Assembly (NCBI GenBank): GCA_963764505.1
Contig: CAVXSP010000001.1
Coordinates: forward strand, 620,001-684,000
Length of the DNA: 64,000 nt
Source of the DNA: CAVXSP01 sp963764505
GTDB taxonomy: Bacteria > Acidobacteriota > Vicinamibacteria > Vicinamibacterales > SCN-69-37
Direction of reading: 5' to 3'
Below the pieces are notes generated by a model. The model made no database searches. It saw nothing but the letters and a program-made list of their open reading frames with translations, and was not told the origin of the DNA. A program made the translations under genes and the position numbers. Positions 15,816 through 24,726 of the stretch are shown piece after piece; the stretch's first letter is position 1; each line of letters opens with the position of its first letter.

Positions 15816-16883
15816 CGGCCGTCGAGGCGAGGGGCCTGTTCCCTCCCTTCGAAGGGCCCTGGCGATCGCGCGCAGCGGCGACGTGACCCGCCACGAGCGG
15901 CTCGTGAGGACGACGTCGAGACGGGTTTCGGCGTCGCTCAGCCGGGCGTCGAGCCGGCCGAGCTCCTCTGTCGTCCGCGCGAGCTCCGACTCGGACCGCT
16001 CGATCGCTTCGCGCACCCGTCTCTCGCGTGGAGCTGCTTCGCTCAGGTGAATCCAGGCAAGCCGCTCGACGACGCGGGTGACGTCGCGTCGAAGCTGGGT
16101 GACGTAGTCGGCGCGGCCGATCAGCTCGAAGAGCGCCTCCTGCTCGGAGACGCCCGCCGGGATGGTCACGCGGAGACTCCTCGGCCACCAGGAAGCCGTT
16201 TCGGCGATGGCGCCCGCGGCGACGACCTGGACCGCCTGGGTCTCGGGCGTCGTCTTCCAGTCGGCGTTGAAATGCAATGCGCTCGGAACGGGCGAGTACG
16301 CCAGATTGGCCCGGCCGCCGCCCTCGAGGATGCGAACCCAGTAACGCCAGTCGCCGGCACGGGGAACGTCCTCGGGCCAGTAACCGTAGGCGTCGAGACA
16401 TCCTCGCCGGTACATCACGCAGCTGGCGGGAATGTGATTGCCGACGGCGAGAAACGTATCGAGCTCGTCAGGGTTCAGCAGGTTGCTCGCGAACGGGACG
16501 ACGAGCCCGTCGGTCGTGACCCAGAGCGGGCGGCTGTAGGCCCATTCGGCGCCGGAGTCCTCGAGCGCGCCGCACAGGACGGCCAGATGATCCGGAAGCA
16601 CCAGGTCATCGTCTGCGAGGAACGCGATGTACTCGCCGGCCGCCTGCGCCAGTGCGACGTTCCGGTTGGCATAGCCGAATCCCGCAGCCTTCGGCAGATC
16701 GAACCAGCGGACGCGTGAATCCTCGAGGCTGGCGACGACCGAAGCCGTGTCGTCCGTGCAGCCGTCGCCGACCACGAGGACTTCGAAATCCTGCTCGGTC
16801 TGGGTGAGCAGGCTCAGAAGCGCGAGACGAAGCAGCCGGGCACGATTGTGAGTCGGCAGGAGGATGCTGAACCGCGGCGCCAT
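15810..16883 (-). CDS. Family 2 glycosyltransferase with C-terminal coiled coil
   Basis: A 357-residue GT-A fold enzyme. N-terminal Ser-Ile-Leu-Leu-Pro-Thr-His-Asn-Arg-Ala (residues 5-14), Gly-Asp-Gly-Cys-Thr-Asp-Asp-Thr near 40, and the metal-binding Ala-Asp-Asp-Asp motif near 92 mark a nucleotide-sugar-dependent transferase. Residues about 275-330 form a charged helical stretch, ending with a Ser-Arg-Ser-Trp-Arg motif common in surface-polysaccharide GT2 proteins. The acceptor is unknown. It lies downstream of an epimerase-like gene in the same direction, suggesting a small glycan locus. Confidence 0.88.
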   Translation of the reverse strand: MAPRFSILLPTHNRARLLRLALLSLLTQTEQDFEVLVVGDGCTDDTASVVASLEDSRVRWFDLPKAAGFGYANRNVALAQAAGEYIAFLADDDLVLPDHLAVLCGALEDSGAEWAYSRPLWVTTDGLVVPFASNLLNPDELDTFLAVGNHIPASCVMYRRGCLDAYGYWPEDVPRAGDWRYWVRILEGGGRANLAYSPVPSALHFNADWKTTPETQAVQVVAAGAIAETASWWPRSLRVTIPAGVSEQEALFELIGRADYVTQLRRDVTRVVERLAWIHLSEAAPRERRVREAIERSESELARTTEELGRLDARLSDAETRLDVVLTSRSWRVTSPLRAIARALRREGTGPSPRRPS

Positions 16884-16901
16884 TGGGCAGATCCGGCCGC
16901 C

Positions 16902-17495
16902 CTAGGACCACGTGTACGGAATGATCCGCTGCGCGGCCTCGGAATCCCACAGCAGCTCCCACCTGTCGGGACCGTCATGGTCGTAGAGCCGGCTCGGCAT
17001 GCTGACGATCGTCGCCTCGTCGGCGCCGACGTTCTTCCAGCCGTGGAACACGCCGGGCGGGATGACGACCAGGCCCTGGTTGCGTTCGCCCAGCATGAAC
17101 TCGTTGATCGAGCCGAACGTCCTCGATCCGCGACGTCCGTCGTAACAGACGATGCACAGGGAGCCGGTGGCGGCAAAGAGGCGGTCCACCGTGAATCGAT
17201 GAATGCCCCATGCGCGCACCCGGCCCGGGAAGGTGACCGTCAGATTCACCTGGACGACCGGCGACTCGGTCAGGCCCCAGTCGGATCGAAACGCTTCGGT
17301 CAGGTGTCCATGCGGGTGCGACACGGGTCGCGCGAGACGGTAGCGGACTCCTTCGATGGGGGCGAGTCGAAGCGTTCCCGCCGCCGTCGTGTGGGACTGC
17401 TTCGCCAGCGCCGACGCGAATCCCTCGACCTCTTCGAGGGACGCGGGAGCGTCCAGCGATCGCACATGGGCTTCTGCTGCCATAAGGTTGGCCAT
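16902..17495 (-). CDS. dTDP-4-dehydrorhamnose 3,5-epimerase-like cupin protein
   Basis: A 197-residue RmlC-like cupin. Recognisable segments are His-Pro-His-Gly-His-Leu-Thr-Glu-Ala-Phe-Arg near 59-69, Gln-Val-Asn-Leu-Thr near 82, Trp-Gly-Ile-His-Arg-Phe-Thr-Val near 95-102, and Ile-Pro-Pro-Gly-Val-Phe-His-Gly-Trp near 143-151. True RmlC has a catalytic His/Asp pair; the His-Arg-Phe-Thr segment aligns with it, but the exact reaction is uncertain. ATG 17495 is the longer start; ATG 17483 follows a TAAGAT hexamer by 10 bases and may be the true start on a leaderless mRNA. It lies 18 bp upstream of the GT2 gene. Confidence 0.75.
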   Translation of the reverse strand: MANLMAAEAHVRSLDAPASLEEVEGFASALAKQSHTTAAGTLRLAPIEGVRYRLARPVSHPHGHLTEAFRSDWGLTESPVVQVNLTVTFPGRVRAWGIHRFTVDRLFAATGSLCIVCYDGRRGSRTFGSINEFMLGERNQGLVVIPPGVFHGWKNVGADEATIVSMPSRLYDHDGPDRWELLWDSEAAQRIIPYTWS

Positions 17496-17636
17496 CTTAC
17501 ACCCGACGAAGAGGCGCGACACCGGACGCGTGACGCTCGGTCTCGCGCTCGTGGGGGCGATGAAGAAGATGTGACCGCCGGAGGTAGGATCGGGACGCCG
17601 GCGTCGCGCAGGCGCGTGATCCGCCAAGGAGGATAC

Positions 17637-18248
17637 ATGGTGAGAAGACAGCCGTGGCCGCTCGGACCTGCGGCCATCATGACGGGAATCGCCGGGCTGC
17701 TCCTGGCGGGCGGCTCCGCGGGCGTCCGAGCGGCGCAGGAGACGCCCTCGGTGCAGACCGTGGTCTCCGCAGCGCAGGCCGAGGCTCGAGCGGGCGGGAA
17801 AGTCGTGCTGATCGAGTTCGGCGCGTCCTGGTGCACGTGGTGCCGGAGCTTCAAGTCGTTCGTGCAGGCGCCGACCACGTCCCGTGTGATCGCCGACAAC
17901 TACGTCGTCGTCAATCTCACGGTCGCGGAGCACGATGCCGACAAGAAGCGCCTCGAGAATCCCGGTGGCGGCGAGGCGCTCGCAAGATGGGGCGGCGCGA
18001 ACGCCGGCCTGCCGTTCTACGTGTTTCTCGACACCACGGGCCGCAAGTTGGCAGACTCGAACGCCATGCCGGACGGCACCAACATCGGCTACCCGGTGAG
18101 CCCGGTCGAGATCGAGCGGTTCGTCGGACTCCTCGATCGCACGGCGCCTCACCTGACGTCGGCCGGCCGGTCGGCGCTGCTGGCGTATCTCGAGCAGGCT
18201 GCGCGGAAGCAGACCACCACGTCCGCGGTCGCCGCGCCCGGGCAGTGA
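17637..18248 (+). CDS. Secreted thioredoxin-like protein
   Basis: A 203-residue exported protein. A signal peptide (about 1-33) is followed by a thioredoxin fold with Cys-Thr-Trp-Cys near residue 64 in the context Gly-Ala-Ser-Trp-Cys. It also has Leu-Pro-Phe-Tyr-Val-Phe-Leu-Asp (a cis-Pro region) near 126. Such periplasmic proteins reduce or isomerise disulfides; its partner is unknown. ATG 17637 has a strong AAGGAGGA ribosome binding site at 17626-17633. It diverges from the epimerase-like gene. Confidence 0.85.
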   Translation: MVRRQPWPLGPAAIMTGIAGLLLAGGSAGVRAAQETPSVQTVVSAAQAEARAGGKVVLIEFGASWCTWCRSFKSFVQAPTTSRVIADNYVVVNLTVAEHDADKKRLENPGGGEALARWGGANAGLPFYVFLDTTGRKLADSNAMPDGTNIGYPVSPVEIERFVGLLDRTAPHLTSAGRSALLAYLEQAARKQTTTSAVAAPGQ

Positions 18249-18634
18249 CGCGCTGGTCGATGCGGCGGCCCCGTGCCGCTGCCGGCGACGCCGTCCCGCG
18301 CGTCCGGCGCCGATGGCGCGAGAGACATTCGTGTCGCCGCTTCGCCTGACCCAGACAATTTTGTCCTGCTGGTCCTATCGCCTCGGCCGATTCGCCGCGC
18401 GGCGATTCGAGCGGGATCGCACGGACTGGATACGGCTCGACATTTTTGTCGAGCGAATTGAGATCGGCAGCCAGTGTTGTCGAGATGCGCGGTGCCGTCG
18501 CGGGCGGCCTCTCCGCGAGATCGTGAGAATCGGGCCGCTTCGCGAGGATTCCGCCGGCGCGCCCCTCTGGCTTCAGTCTTGCTCCCCATGTGCCAGGCGC
18601 GCCAATGCGCCCGAGAAGGAGAAGGAGACAGACG
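18249..18634. other. Intergenic region with three GACA-N4-TGTC inverted repeats
   Basis: No gene is visible in this 386-bp stretch. Three 12-bp inverted repeats of identical design occur at 18324-18335 (spacer TTCG), 18354-18365 (spacer ATTT) and 18439-18450 (spacer TTTT; arms extend to TCGACA/TGTCGA at 18437-18452). Starts are 30 and 85 bp apart, near whole numbers of helical turns. They precede the porin gene by 185-311 bp and look like operators for a dimeric regulator. Confidence 0.6.
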
Positions 18635-19504
18635 ATGCGGTTCACATGTGCGCGTTGTGCGGGATGGGCGGCCGTGATGCTGTTGGTGGCTGGAGCCGCT
18701 CCGGCCGGCGCGCAGACGCCCGCGGCCGATCCGGAGCCGAAGGTCGTCACGGTCACCGGGAGCATGGACGTGCTCAATACCTACATGTTCCGTGGCATCC
18801 GGCAGGACGACACGCGCGCGATCTTCTGGCCCGCGGTCGACCTCGGGCTGACGGCGTACTCGGGAGACGGCGGATTGAAGAGCGTCAGTTTCAACGTCGG
18901 CAGCTGGAACAGTCTGCATACGGGCGACATGGGCAAGCGCGGGCCGACCGGAAAGCTGTGGTACGAGGACGACTTCTACGCGACGGCCGGGCTCGGCTTC
19001 GCCGGGGGCGTGAGTCTCGGCACGACGTTCACGGCGTACAGGAGTCCCAACGACAGCTTCAGCACCGTGAAGGAGATCGCGTTCAACCTCGGCGTCGACG
19101 ATAGTGCCGCGCTCGGCAAGGGCGCGCTCCACCCGTACGTGATCACCGCGTTCGAGTTCGACACCCAGCCCGGCCTCGGCCAGGCGGACGGCGGCGAAAA
19201 GGCCGGCACCTATCTCGAGCTCGGCGTGAAGCCCGGCGTCACGGCCCCGCATTTCAGCGTCGCCTTCCCCGTCAAGACGGGTTTGAGCGCACGCAACTAC
19301 TACGAGCTGGACGGCGTCGACCACAAGTTCGGCTACTTCAGCGCAGCCGGCATCGTGACCGTGCCGATGGGATCGACGACCTACGGTGCGTGGAACGTGC
19401 ACGGCGGCGTCGAGTTCCAGGCCCTGGGCGACACGACGAAGGCCATCAACGGCGGCAAGGACACCAAGGTCATCGCGCTCGCCGGAATCGGGTTCTCCTA
19501 CTGA
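18635..19504 (+). CDS. TorF-like outer membrane porin (Gcw_chp type)
   Basis: A 289-residue protein. A signal peptide (about 1-27, Ala-Gly-Ala-Gln cleavage region) is followed by a beta-rich protein beginning Val-Thr-Gly-Ser-Met-Asp-Val-Leu-Asn-Thr-Tyr-Met-Phe-Arg-Gly. This opening is typical of the Gcw_chp/TorF putative porins. Alternating Gly/aromatic strands continue to the C-terminal Gly-Phe-Ser-Tyr, ending in an aromatic as in outer membrane barrels. ATG 18635 has AAGGAGAAGGAG upstream. The 386-bp region before it carries repeated inverted repeats that may regulate it. Confidence 0.8.
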   Translation: MRFTCARCAGWAAVMLLVAGAAPAGAQTPAADPEPKVVTVTGSMDVLNTYMFRGIRQDDTRAIFWPAVDLGLTAYSGDGGLKSVSFNVGSWNSLHTGDMGKRGPTGKLWYEDDFYATAGLGFAGGVSLGTTFTAYRSPNDSFSTVKEIAFNLGVDDSAALGKGALHPYVITAFEFDTQPGLGQADGGEKAGTYLELGVKPGVTAPHFSVAFPVKTGLSARNYYELDGVDHKFGYFSAAGIVTVPMGSTTYGAWNVHGGVEFQALGDTTKAINGGKDTKVIALAGIGFSY

Positions 19505-19595
19505 TCGGAAGGGACGTCTGTCTGGGGCGCCGACCGCGCGCGGGGGTCTCCTGCGCGTGGCGGCGCTCGACGCGTGCGGGTCGCGTCCGGAGCCT

Positions 19596-20822
19596 TCAGG
19601 GCGCCTCGGTCGCCCGGAGGCCCAGACCCGTGGCGACGACGAGCAGCAGGGCCGCGATCAGAAAGGGAGCGCCCGGGAGCCGCCAGCTTCGGAACGAGCT
19701 GAGGGCGGCGGCAAAGACGAGGCTGAACAGCGCCGGCGAGATCATGTTCGCGATGCCGGTGATGCTGCTGAGGGCGCCCTGGAGCTGGCCTTGTTCGGAT
19801 TCGGCGACGCGCCGGGTCATCAGGCTCTGCGCCGAAGGTCCGTACAGGCCCCAGATCGCCATGATCGGCACGCCGACGAGGAACAGCCGTCCGGTCGGCG
19901 CGAGGCCGTAGACCACGAAACCCGCCGCTCCGCACAGCAGGCCGAGCACGAGGGTGCGCCTTTCGCCGAGGCGCCCGACGATCGGGCCGACGAGTCCACC
20001 CTGCACGATGGCGGACGTCACGCCGACGGCCGCGAGCGTGTAGCCGACGGTTCGCGTGTCCCAGTGATACCGGTAGTCGGCATACAGGACGAACACGCTC
20101 GGCAGCGACATGTGCGCGAGGTAGTAGAGGAAGTGCATGCCGCCGAACCAGGGCAGGCGCGCGTGCGATTGGAGGAGCCGCAGCGCTCCGATCGGATGGG
20201 CGCGGCGCCACGCGAACGGGGCGCGACGATCGCGGTGAAGCGATTCCGGAAGCACGAACAGTCCGTACATCGCGTTCGTCAGGCTGAAGGCGGCGGCGAC
20301 CCAGAACGGCAGGCGCGGATCGTACTGGCCGAGGATGCCGCCGAGCGCGGGGCCGACGACGAAACCGATGCCGAAGGCCACCCCCATCATGCCGAACGAC
20401 CTTGCCCGGCGCTCGACCGGTGTCACGTCGGCGATGTAGGCGTACGCCGTCGCGATGCTGGAGGACGTGATCCCGGAGACCACACGTCCCACGAAGAGCC
20501 ACTCGAGGTTGGGTGCGAGCGCCATGAGCACGTAATCGCAGCCGAGCCCGAAGTTCGAGAGCAGGACGACCGGCCGGCGGCCGAACCGGTCCGAGAGGGC
20601 GCCCACGACCGGCGAGGCCAAGAACTGCATCAGCGCCCAGACCGTGTTGAAGGCGCCCAGCGTCCTGGCGGCCGACGCCGTGTCGCCGCCGCGAAACATC
20701 TTGACGAGCTCCGGGAGCACCGGAATCACCATGCCGAGCGCCAGCATGTCGAGCAGGATCGTGATGAAGATGAAGATCACCGCCGCCCGGCGCGGAGCGG
20801 CGACAGGATTCGTGACGGTCAT
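19596..20822 (-). CDS. MFS transporter, TetA/TCR-like drug:H+ antiporter
   Basis: A 408-residue, 12-helix major facilitator. The loop 2-3 motif Gly-Ala-Leu-Ser-Asp-Arg-Phe-Gly-Arg-Arg-Pro-Val is near 74-85, and the antiporter-like Gly-Pro-Ala-Leu-Gly-Gly motif of helix 5 is near 157. The sequence resembles the tetracycline-efflux TetA(A-G) group, but such chromosomal relatives often carry other substrates; resistance is not implied. It is 17 bp downstream of a second MFS gene in the same direction. Confidence 0.87.
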   Translation of the reverse strand: MTVTNPVAAPRRAAVIFIFITILLDMLALGMVIPVLPELVKMFRGGDTASAARTLGAFNTVWALMQFLASPVVGALSDRFGRRPVVLLSNFGLGCDYVLMALAPNLEWLFVGRVVSGITSSSIATAYAYIADVTPVERRARSFGMMGVAFGIGFVVGPALGGILGQYDPRLPFWVAAAFSLTNAMYGLFVLPESLHRDRRAPFAWRRAHPIGALRLLQSHARLPWFGGMHFLYYLAHMSLPSVFVLYADYRYHWDTRTVGYTLAAVGVTSAIVQGGLVGPIVGRLGERRTLVLGLLCGAAGFVVYGLAPTGRLFLVGVPIMAIWGLYGPSAQSLMTRRVAESEQGQLQGALSSITGIANMISPALFSLVFAAALSSFRSWRLPGAPFLIAALLLVVATGLGLRATEAP

Positions 20823-20839
20823 ACGCGACGCCGTTCACA

Positions 20840-22180
20840 CTAACATGCGTCGGCGGCCGATCCCTCCGTGGCGCCGCTGCGTCGGAGTGCGTCCCAGTCG
20901 CGCGGCGCGTCGCCGACCGGGCGCAGGATGACGTAGCTGACGATCACGAGTCCCAGCAAGGTGAGGATCGCCACCGACTGCCCGACGAGCGGCGAGAATC
21001 CGCCCCGCTCCACGATCAGATAGGTCGTCAGGCTCCACAGCACGGGGCCGGACACGGCCGAGAATCGCCCGACCATGCCGTACAGGCCGTAGAACTCGCC
21101 AATCCGGTCCGGCGGCGTGAGCCGGAGCATGTACGGGCGATCGGCCGACCAGGTGCCGCCGAGCGCCAGGCCGGCGAGCACGGCGACGACGTACAACCAG
21201 AGAATCGGGATCGTGAAGAGACCGATGGCGGCGGCCAGGAGGAACGTCGCGATCCAGAGCCAGAGGACGGCGGTGAGCGTGCGCTTCGGACCGTAGCGGT
21301 CGACCAGCCAGCCCCAGGCGAAGCCGCCGACGACCGCGAACGTCACGGCCGAGATCATCACGACCTGCGCCGTGACCTCTCCCCGAGTCCGTGTCATCCC
21401 GGTCGCCATCGCCGCGTTGACCGTGTAGAGCGACATGTACGCGATGACCGTGTTGATCGCGTCGGTGTAGAACACGCGGCCGATCAGGAAGCGGAGGAGA
21501 CCGGGGTACTGCTGGCCGGACCGGAGAGTTCGCCACGTCTGCTGCGTCGACTCGCGGATCATGGCGGCCCCGAAAATCGCCCGCGGGCGGGGATTGCCGC
21601 GCTCGCGAACGAACACGAAACACGGCAGCGAGAGCAGGAGGAACGCGACGCCGATGATCGTGAACAGCCGAGAGTAGTCCTGCGTTCCGAACACCAGGCC
21701 GATGCCGATCGCGAGGTAGGAACCCAGATAGCCGACGCCGACGCCGATCCCGCTGATGCGGCCGCGGTTCTCCTCGGTCGTCACCTCGGGCAGCAGCGCG
21801 TCGTAGTACTGCAATCCCGCCTGATACGCGGCGTTGCCGACGACGAACAGCACGGCCGAGAGCGTGTAGCCGGCGCGGGCGAGCAGCACGGTGCAACCGC
21901 AGCAGAGCACGGTGCTCCAGACGAGGAACGGCATGCGCCGGCGCGCGCGGTCGGTCATCGCGCCGAGCAGCGGCGAGATGAAGAAGATGATGCCCATGGA
22001 GATCGACGTGATGACGCCGTACACACGATCGGCGCGGTCGGCGCCCACCTCCCGCGCCACATACAGCGAGAAGTACAGCGAGACGACTCCCATCGAGAAG
22101 ATCGTGTTGGCGAGATCGTAGATGACCCAGGCAACGACGGCGCGCGTGGCCGGAGCCCTCCTGGCGGTCGAGGACGTCAC
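20840..22180 (-). CDS. MFS transporter, UMF1 (Atg22-like) family
   Basis: A 446-residue transporter starting Val-Ile-Tyr-Asp-Leu-Ala-Asn-Thr-Ile-Phe-Ser near residue 19, the signature of the UMF1/Atg22-like group. It also has a loop Gly-Ala-Met-Thr-Asp-Arg-Ala-Arg-Arg-Arg near 76. Substrate unknown; relatives export amino acids or peptides. The start is GTG 22180. A TATACT hexamer (minus strand 22195-22190) is 9 bases upstream, overlapping the -10 of the divergent sixA. The open frame upstream of this point is antisense to other genes and not coding. Confidence 0.85.
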   Translation of the reverse strand: MTSSTARRAPATRAVVAWVIYDLANTIFSMGVVSLYFSLYVAREVGADRADRVYGVITSISMGIIFFISPLLGAMTDRARRRMPFLVWSTVLCCGCTVLLARAGYTLSAVLFVVGNAAYQAGLQYYDALLPEVTTEENRGRISGIGVGVGYLGSYLAIGIGLVFGTQDYSRLFTIIGVAFLLLSLPCFVFVRERGNPRPRAIFGAAMIRESTQQTWRTLRSGQQYPGLLRFLIGRVFYTDAINTVIAYMSLYTVNAAMATGMTRTRGEVTAQVVMISAVTFAVVGGFAWGWLVDRYGPKRTLTAVLWLWIATFLLAAAIGLFTIPILWLYVVAVLAGLALGGTWSADRPYMLRLTPPDRIGEFYGLYGMVGRFSAVSGPVLWSLTTYLIVERGGFSPLVGQSVAILTLLGLVIVSYVILRPVGDAPRDWDALRRSGATEGSAADAC

Positions 22181-22189
22181 GAGCGCGAC

Positions 22190-22197
22190 AGTATAGT
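22190..22197. promoter_or_regulatory. Overlapping divergent -10 elements
   Basis: AGTATAGT reads TATAGT (22192-22197) toward sixA and TATACT (22195-22190) toward the UMF1 transporter. The start codons are 10 and 9 bases away, so both mRNAs would be nearly leaderless. Confidence 0.5.
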
Positions 22198-22207
22198 GGA
22201 GCCGGAG

Positions 22208-22651
22208 ATGCGTCTCTATCTCGTCCATCACGCGGAGGCCGTCGGTCCGGAGGTCGACTCGCAGCGTCCCCTGTCGATCCGCGGCCGCGCGCAGGCCCAA
22301 TCCCTGGCGGATCGGGCCAGCATCGCCGGCTGCACGCCTTCCGCGATCTGGCACAGCGGCAAGCTGCGTGCGCGGCAGACCGCTGAGGCGTTCTACCGCA
22401 CCTGCAGTCCGTTCGCCGAGTTCCGGATGATCCGGGGTCTGCTTCCCTCCGACCCTCCGACGTACCTGCGCGACGCGGTCAGCGGCGAGGCGCGCGACAT
22501 CCTGGCCGCCGGGCACATGCCGAATCTCAGAGAGGCTCTGCGCCTGCTCGCACCGGAGTCGGTCGAATTTCCCCTCCACGGCCTCGTGGCGCTCGAAACG
22601 GCCGACGAGGGTGGAAGCTGGCGCGAGACGTGGCGACTGGCATCGGAGTAG
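22208..22651 (+). CDS. sixA: SixA-like phosphohistidine phosphatase
   Basis: A 147-residue histidine-phosphatase-superfamily protein close to SixA in size and in the Tyr-Leu-Val-x-His-Ala-Glu-Ala opening. The catalytic Arg-His pair is here His-His (residues 7-8): the nucleophile His is kept but the phosphate-binding Arg is replaced. A second Arg (Leu-Arg-Ala-Arg-Gln-Thr-Ala, near 57) and the C-terminal His (Ala-Gly-His-Met-Pro, near 102) are present. The Arg loss may reduce activity. ATG 22208 is 10 bases after TATAGT and also follows GGAG. The next gene begins 37 bp downstream. Confidence 0.82.
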   Translation: MRLYLVHHAEAVGPEVDSQRPLSIRGRAQAQSLADRASIAGCTPSAIWHSGKLRARQTAEAFYRTCSPFAEFRMIRGLLPSDPPTYLRDAVSGEARDILAAGHMPNLREALRLLAPESVEFPLHGLVALETADEGGSWRETWRLASE

Positions 22652-22688
22652 ACTGGCGTCGGCCCGCTCCGCCAAGGTGAGGTTCCCG

Positions 22689-24704
22689 ATGCGCCGTGTG
22701 CTCGAGATCGCCTGCCTTGCCTTCGCAGGGGCGCTGCCGTTTCTCGTCCAGACGGCGCGCCCCGCCGCGCGTTCGTCGTTCGCCCAGGCTCCCCCGTCGC
22801 AGTTCCGCGCCGGCGTCGATCTCGTGCAGGTCGACGTCTCCGTCCTCGACAAGGTCCGCAAGCCGGTGCGCGGCCTCACCGCGGCGGACTTCACGCTGTT
22901 CGAGGACGGCAAGCCCCGGCCGATCGTCGCGTTCAGCGCTGTCGATCTGCCCGCCGGAGACCCCACGATCGCTCCGTGGACGGCCGACGTGGCGCCGGAC
23001 GTCTCGACCAACACGCTTCCCGAAGAAGGGCGTCTGGTCGTCATCGTCCTGGATCGGTCGATCCCCGACGGGTTCCCGATGCTGAATGCGCGTGCGATCG
23101 CGAAGGCGTCCGTGCGGGAGCTCGGGCCCGGCGATCTGGCGGCCGTGGTGGACACGGGCGGCGGCACGCCGCACGACTTCACCGCCGATCGCGCCGCGCT
23201 CGTCGCCGCGATCGACGGCGACTATCCAGCGGCGGAGCTGTCCGACAGCGCCAACGAGGTCTGGAGCGATCTGCTCGCCGGTCTCGAGAATCCCGTGTCC
23301 AACCCGGGGCTGGCGGCGCTCGAGTTCAGCGCGCAATGCCTGTGCGGTGCGTGCGTGCTCGACTCGATCGCCCGGATCGCCGAGGCCGTCCGGGACGTGC
23401 CGCGGCGGCGCAAGTCGCTGCTCTTCATCGGGCGCGACCTGCAGGTCGAGACGACCGAGTCGATCTGCATCGATCCGGTTCGCAAGGCGCGGGAGGCCAT
23501 GTTTCGCGCGCTGGATCTGGCGAGTCTGACCGTGCACTCGCTCGATCCTGGCGGCCTCGAGACGCTGAGCAACGCCGCCGGCACGCGCGTGCGGGGAGGC
23601 GCGGCGGGATCCGCCTATCTGATGAGGGCGCGAGGCAACCTCGTGCGCCAGGGGAACATCTCCGTCCTGCCCGATCGCACCGGCGGCCGCACCGTGCTGA
23701 ACACCAACGACCCCGTCGCCCGCGTGCCGGAGATCTTCGCCGAGAGCGATTCCTACTATCTGCTCGGGTTCGAGCCGGCCGTCGCCGACGGCCGGCGCCA
23801 CGAGATGAAGGTCAGGATCGATCGCCGCGGACTGGACGTGCGGACGAGGCGCGAGTTCGTCGCCGAGGGGAAGACGGCCGCCGAGCAGGGCGTGACCGAT
23901 TCGCCCGGCTCGGCGATCCGCGCCATCGGCGGCCTCATGCCCGCGCACGACGGCGTGGCGCTGACCGCGCGGGCATCGGCGCTCCCCGCTCCGGGGACGC
24001 ACGCGCCTGTCCTCGCCGTCGCCGTGCACGTCGAGCAGGACGGCGGAACGGACCCGCCGGCCGCGGTCGGCGCGGCGGAACCCGTGGAGCTGGTGACCGA
24101 AATCCTGACGATGGCCGGACGCCCGGTTGGCGTGCTCCGCCAGACGCTCCGTGTTCAGCCCAGGCCCGGCGTCGGCCGCACGATGGGCTACGACGTGCTC
24201 CAGCGGATTCCGGCCCGCCCGGGTCGGTACCAGCTCCGGATCGGCGTGCACAACATGGCCACGGGCGGGACCGGCAGCGTGTACACCTTCGTCGACGTGC
24301 CCGACTATCGGCGAACGCCGTTCGCGTTGAGCGATATCCAGATCTACCTGCCGTCGGCGTCGCCGGCGATGGCGGGCGAGCTGAGCGACGTGCTGCTCGC
24401 GCCGGTGACCGCCCGCCGGACGTTCGACCACGATCAGCGCGCGACCGCCTTCGTCCGGCTCTATCAGGCGCCGGGAGCGCCCGTCCGCGTGTTCCTGTCG
24501 ACGAGCATCGTCGACGATCGCAACCGGCGGCGCTACGGGCAGGAGGGATCGATCGAGGCGGCGAGGTTCACGACCGCCGGCGCGACCGATTACGTCGTCG
24601 ATCTTCCCACCGGCGAGCTCGAGCCCGGAGAGTACCTGCTGACGGTCGACGCCAAGGCCGGCATGACGGACGCGGTTCGCGAGGTGCGATTCAAGATGCG
24701 GTAG
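22689..24704 (+). CDS. Secreted VWFA-related protein (acidobacterial TIGR03436 type)
   Basis: A 671-residue exported protein. A signal peptide (about 1-33) is followed by Phe-Arg-Ala-Gly-Val-Asp-Leu-Val-Gln-Val-Asp-Val-Ser-Val and Gly-Leu-Thr-Ala-Ala-Asp-Phe-Thr-Leu-Phe-Glu-Asp-Gly-Lys (about 40-78), the hallmark opening of the acidobacterial VWFA-related domain. A VWA-like fold runs from about 115 to 365, including Ser-Tyr-Tyr-Leu-Leu-Gly-Phe near 353. The C-terminal half is beta-rich. The perfect MIDAS Asp-x-Ser-x-Ser is not obvious: Asp-Arg-Ser-Ile-Pro near 122 is degenerate. Function is unknown; the family is greatly expanded in Acidobacteria and is good taxonomic evidence. Confidence 0.88.
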   Translation: MRRVLEIACLAFAGALPFLVQTARPAARSSFAQAPPSQFRAGVDLVQVDVSVLDKVRKPVRGLTAADFTLFEDGKPRPIVAFSAVDLPAGDPTIAPWTADVAPDVSTNTLPEEGRLVVIVLDRSIPDGFPMLNARAIAKASVRELGPGDLAAVVDTGGGTPHDFTADRAALVAAIDGDYPAAELSDSANEVWSDLLAGLENPVSNPGLAALEFSAQCLCGACVLDSIARIAEAVRDVPRRRKSLLFIGRDLQVETTESICIDPVRKAREAMFRALDLASLTVHSLDPGGLETLSNAAGTRVRGGAAGSAYLMRARGNLVRQGNISVLPDRTGGRTVLNTNDPVARVPEIFAESDSYYLLGFEPAVADGRRHEMKVRIDRRGLDVRTRREFVAEGKTAAEQGVTDSPGSAIRAIGGLMPAHDGVALTARASALPAPGTHAPVLAVAVHVEQDGGTDPPAAVGAAEPVELVTEILTMAGRPVGVLRQTLRVQPRPGVGRTMGYDVLQRIPARPGRYQLRIGVHNMATGGTGSVYTFVDVPDYRRTPFALSDIQIYLPSASPAMAGELSDVLLAPVTARRTFDHDQRATAFVRLYQAPGAPVRVFLSTSIVDDRNRRRYGQEGSIEAARFTTAGATDYVVDLPTGELEPGEYLLTVDAKAGMTDAVREVRFKMR

Positions 24705-24726
24705 GGGGGTACCCGGGTTCCGTGGT

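Noticed and set aside
19596..20822. Tetracycline resistance determinant
   Set aside because: It is only a TetA-like MFS transporter in a chromosomal context without tetR or mobile elements; the substrate is unknown.
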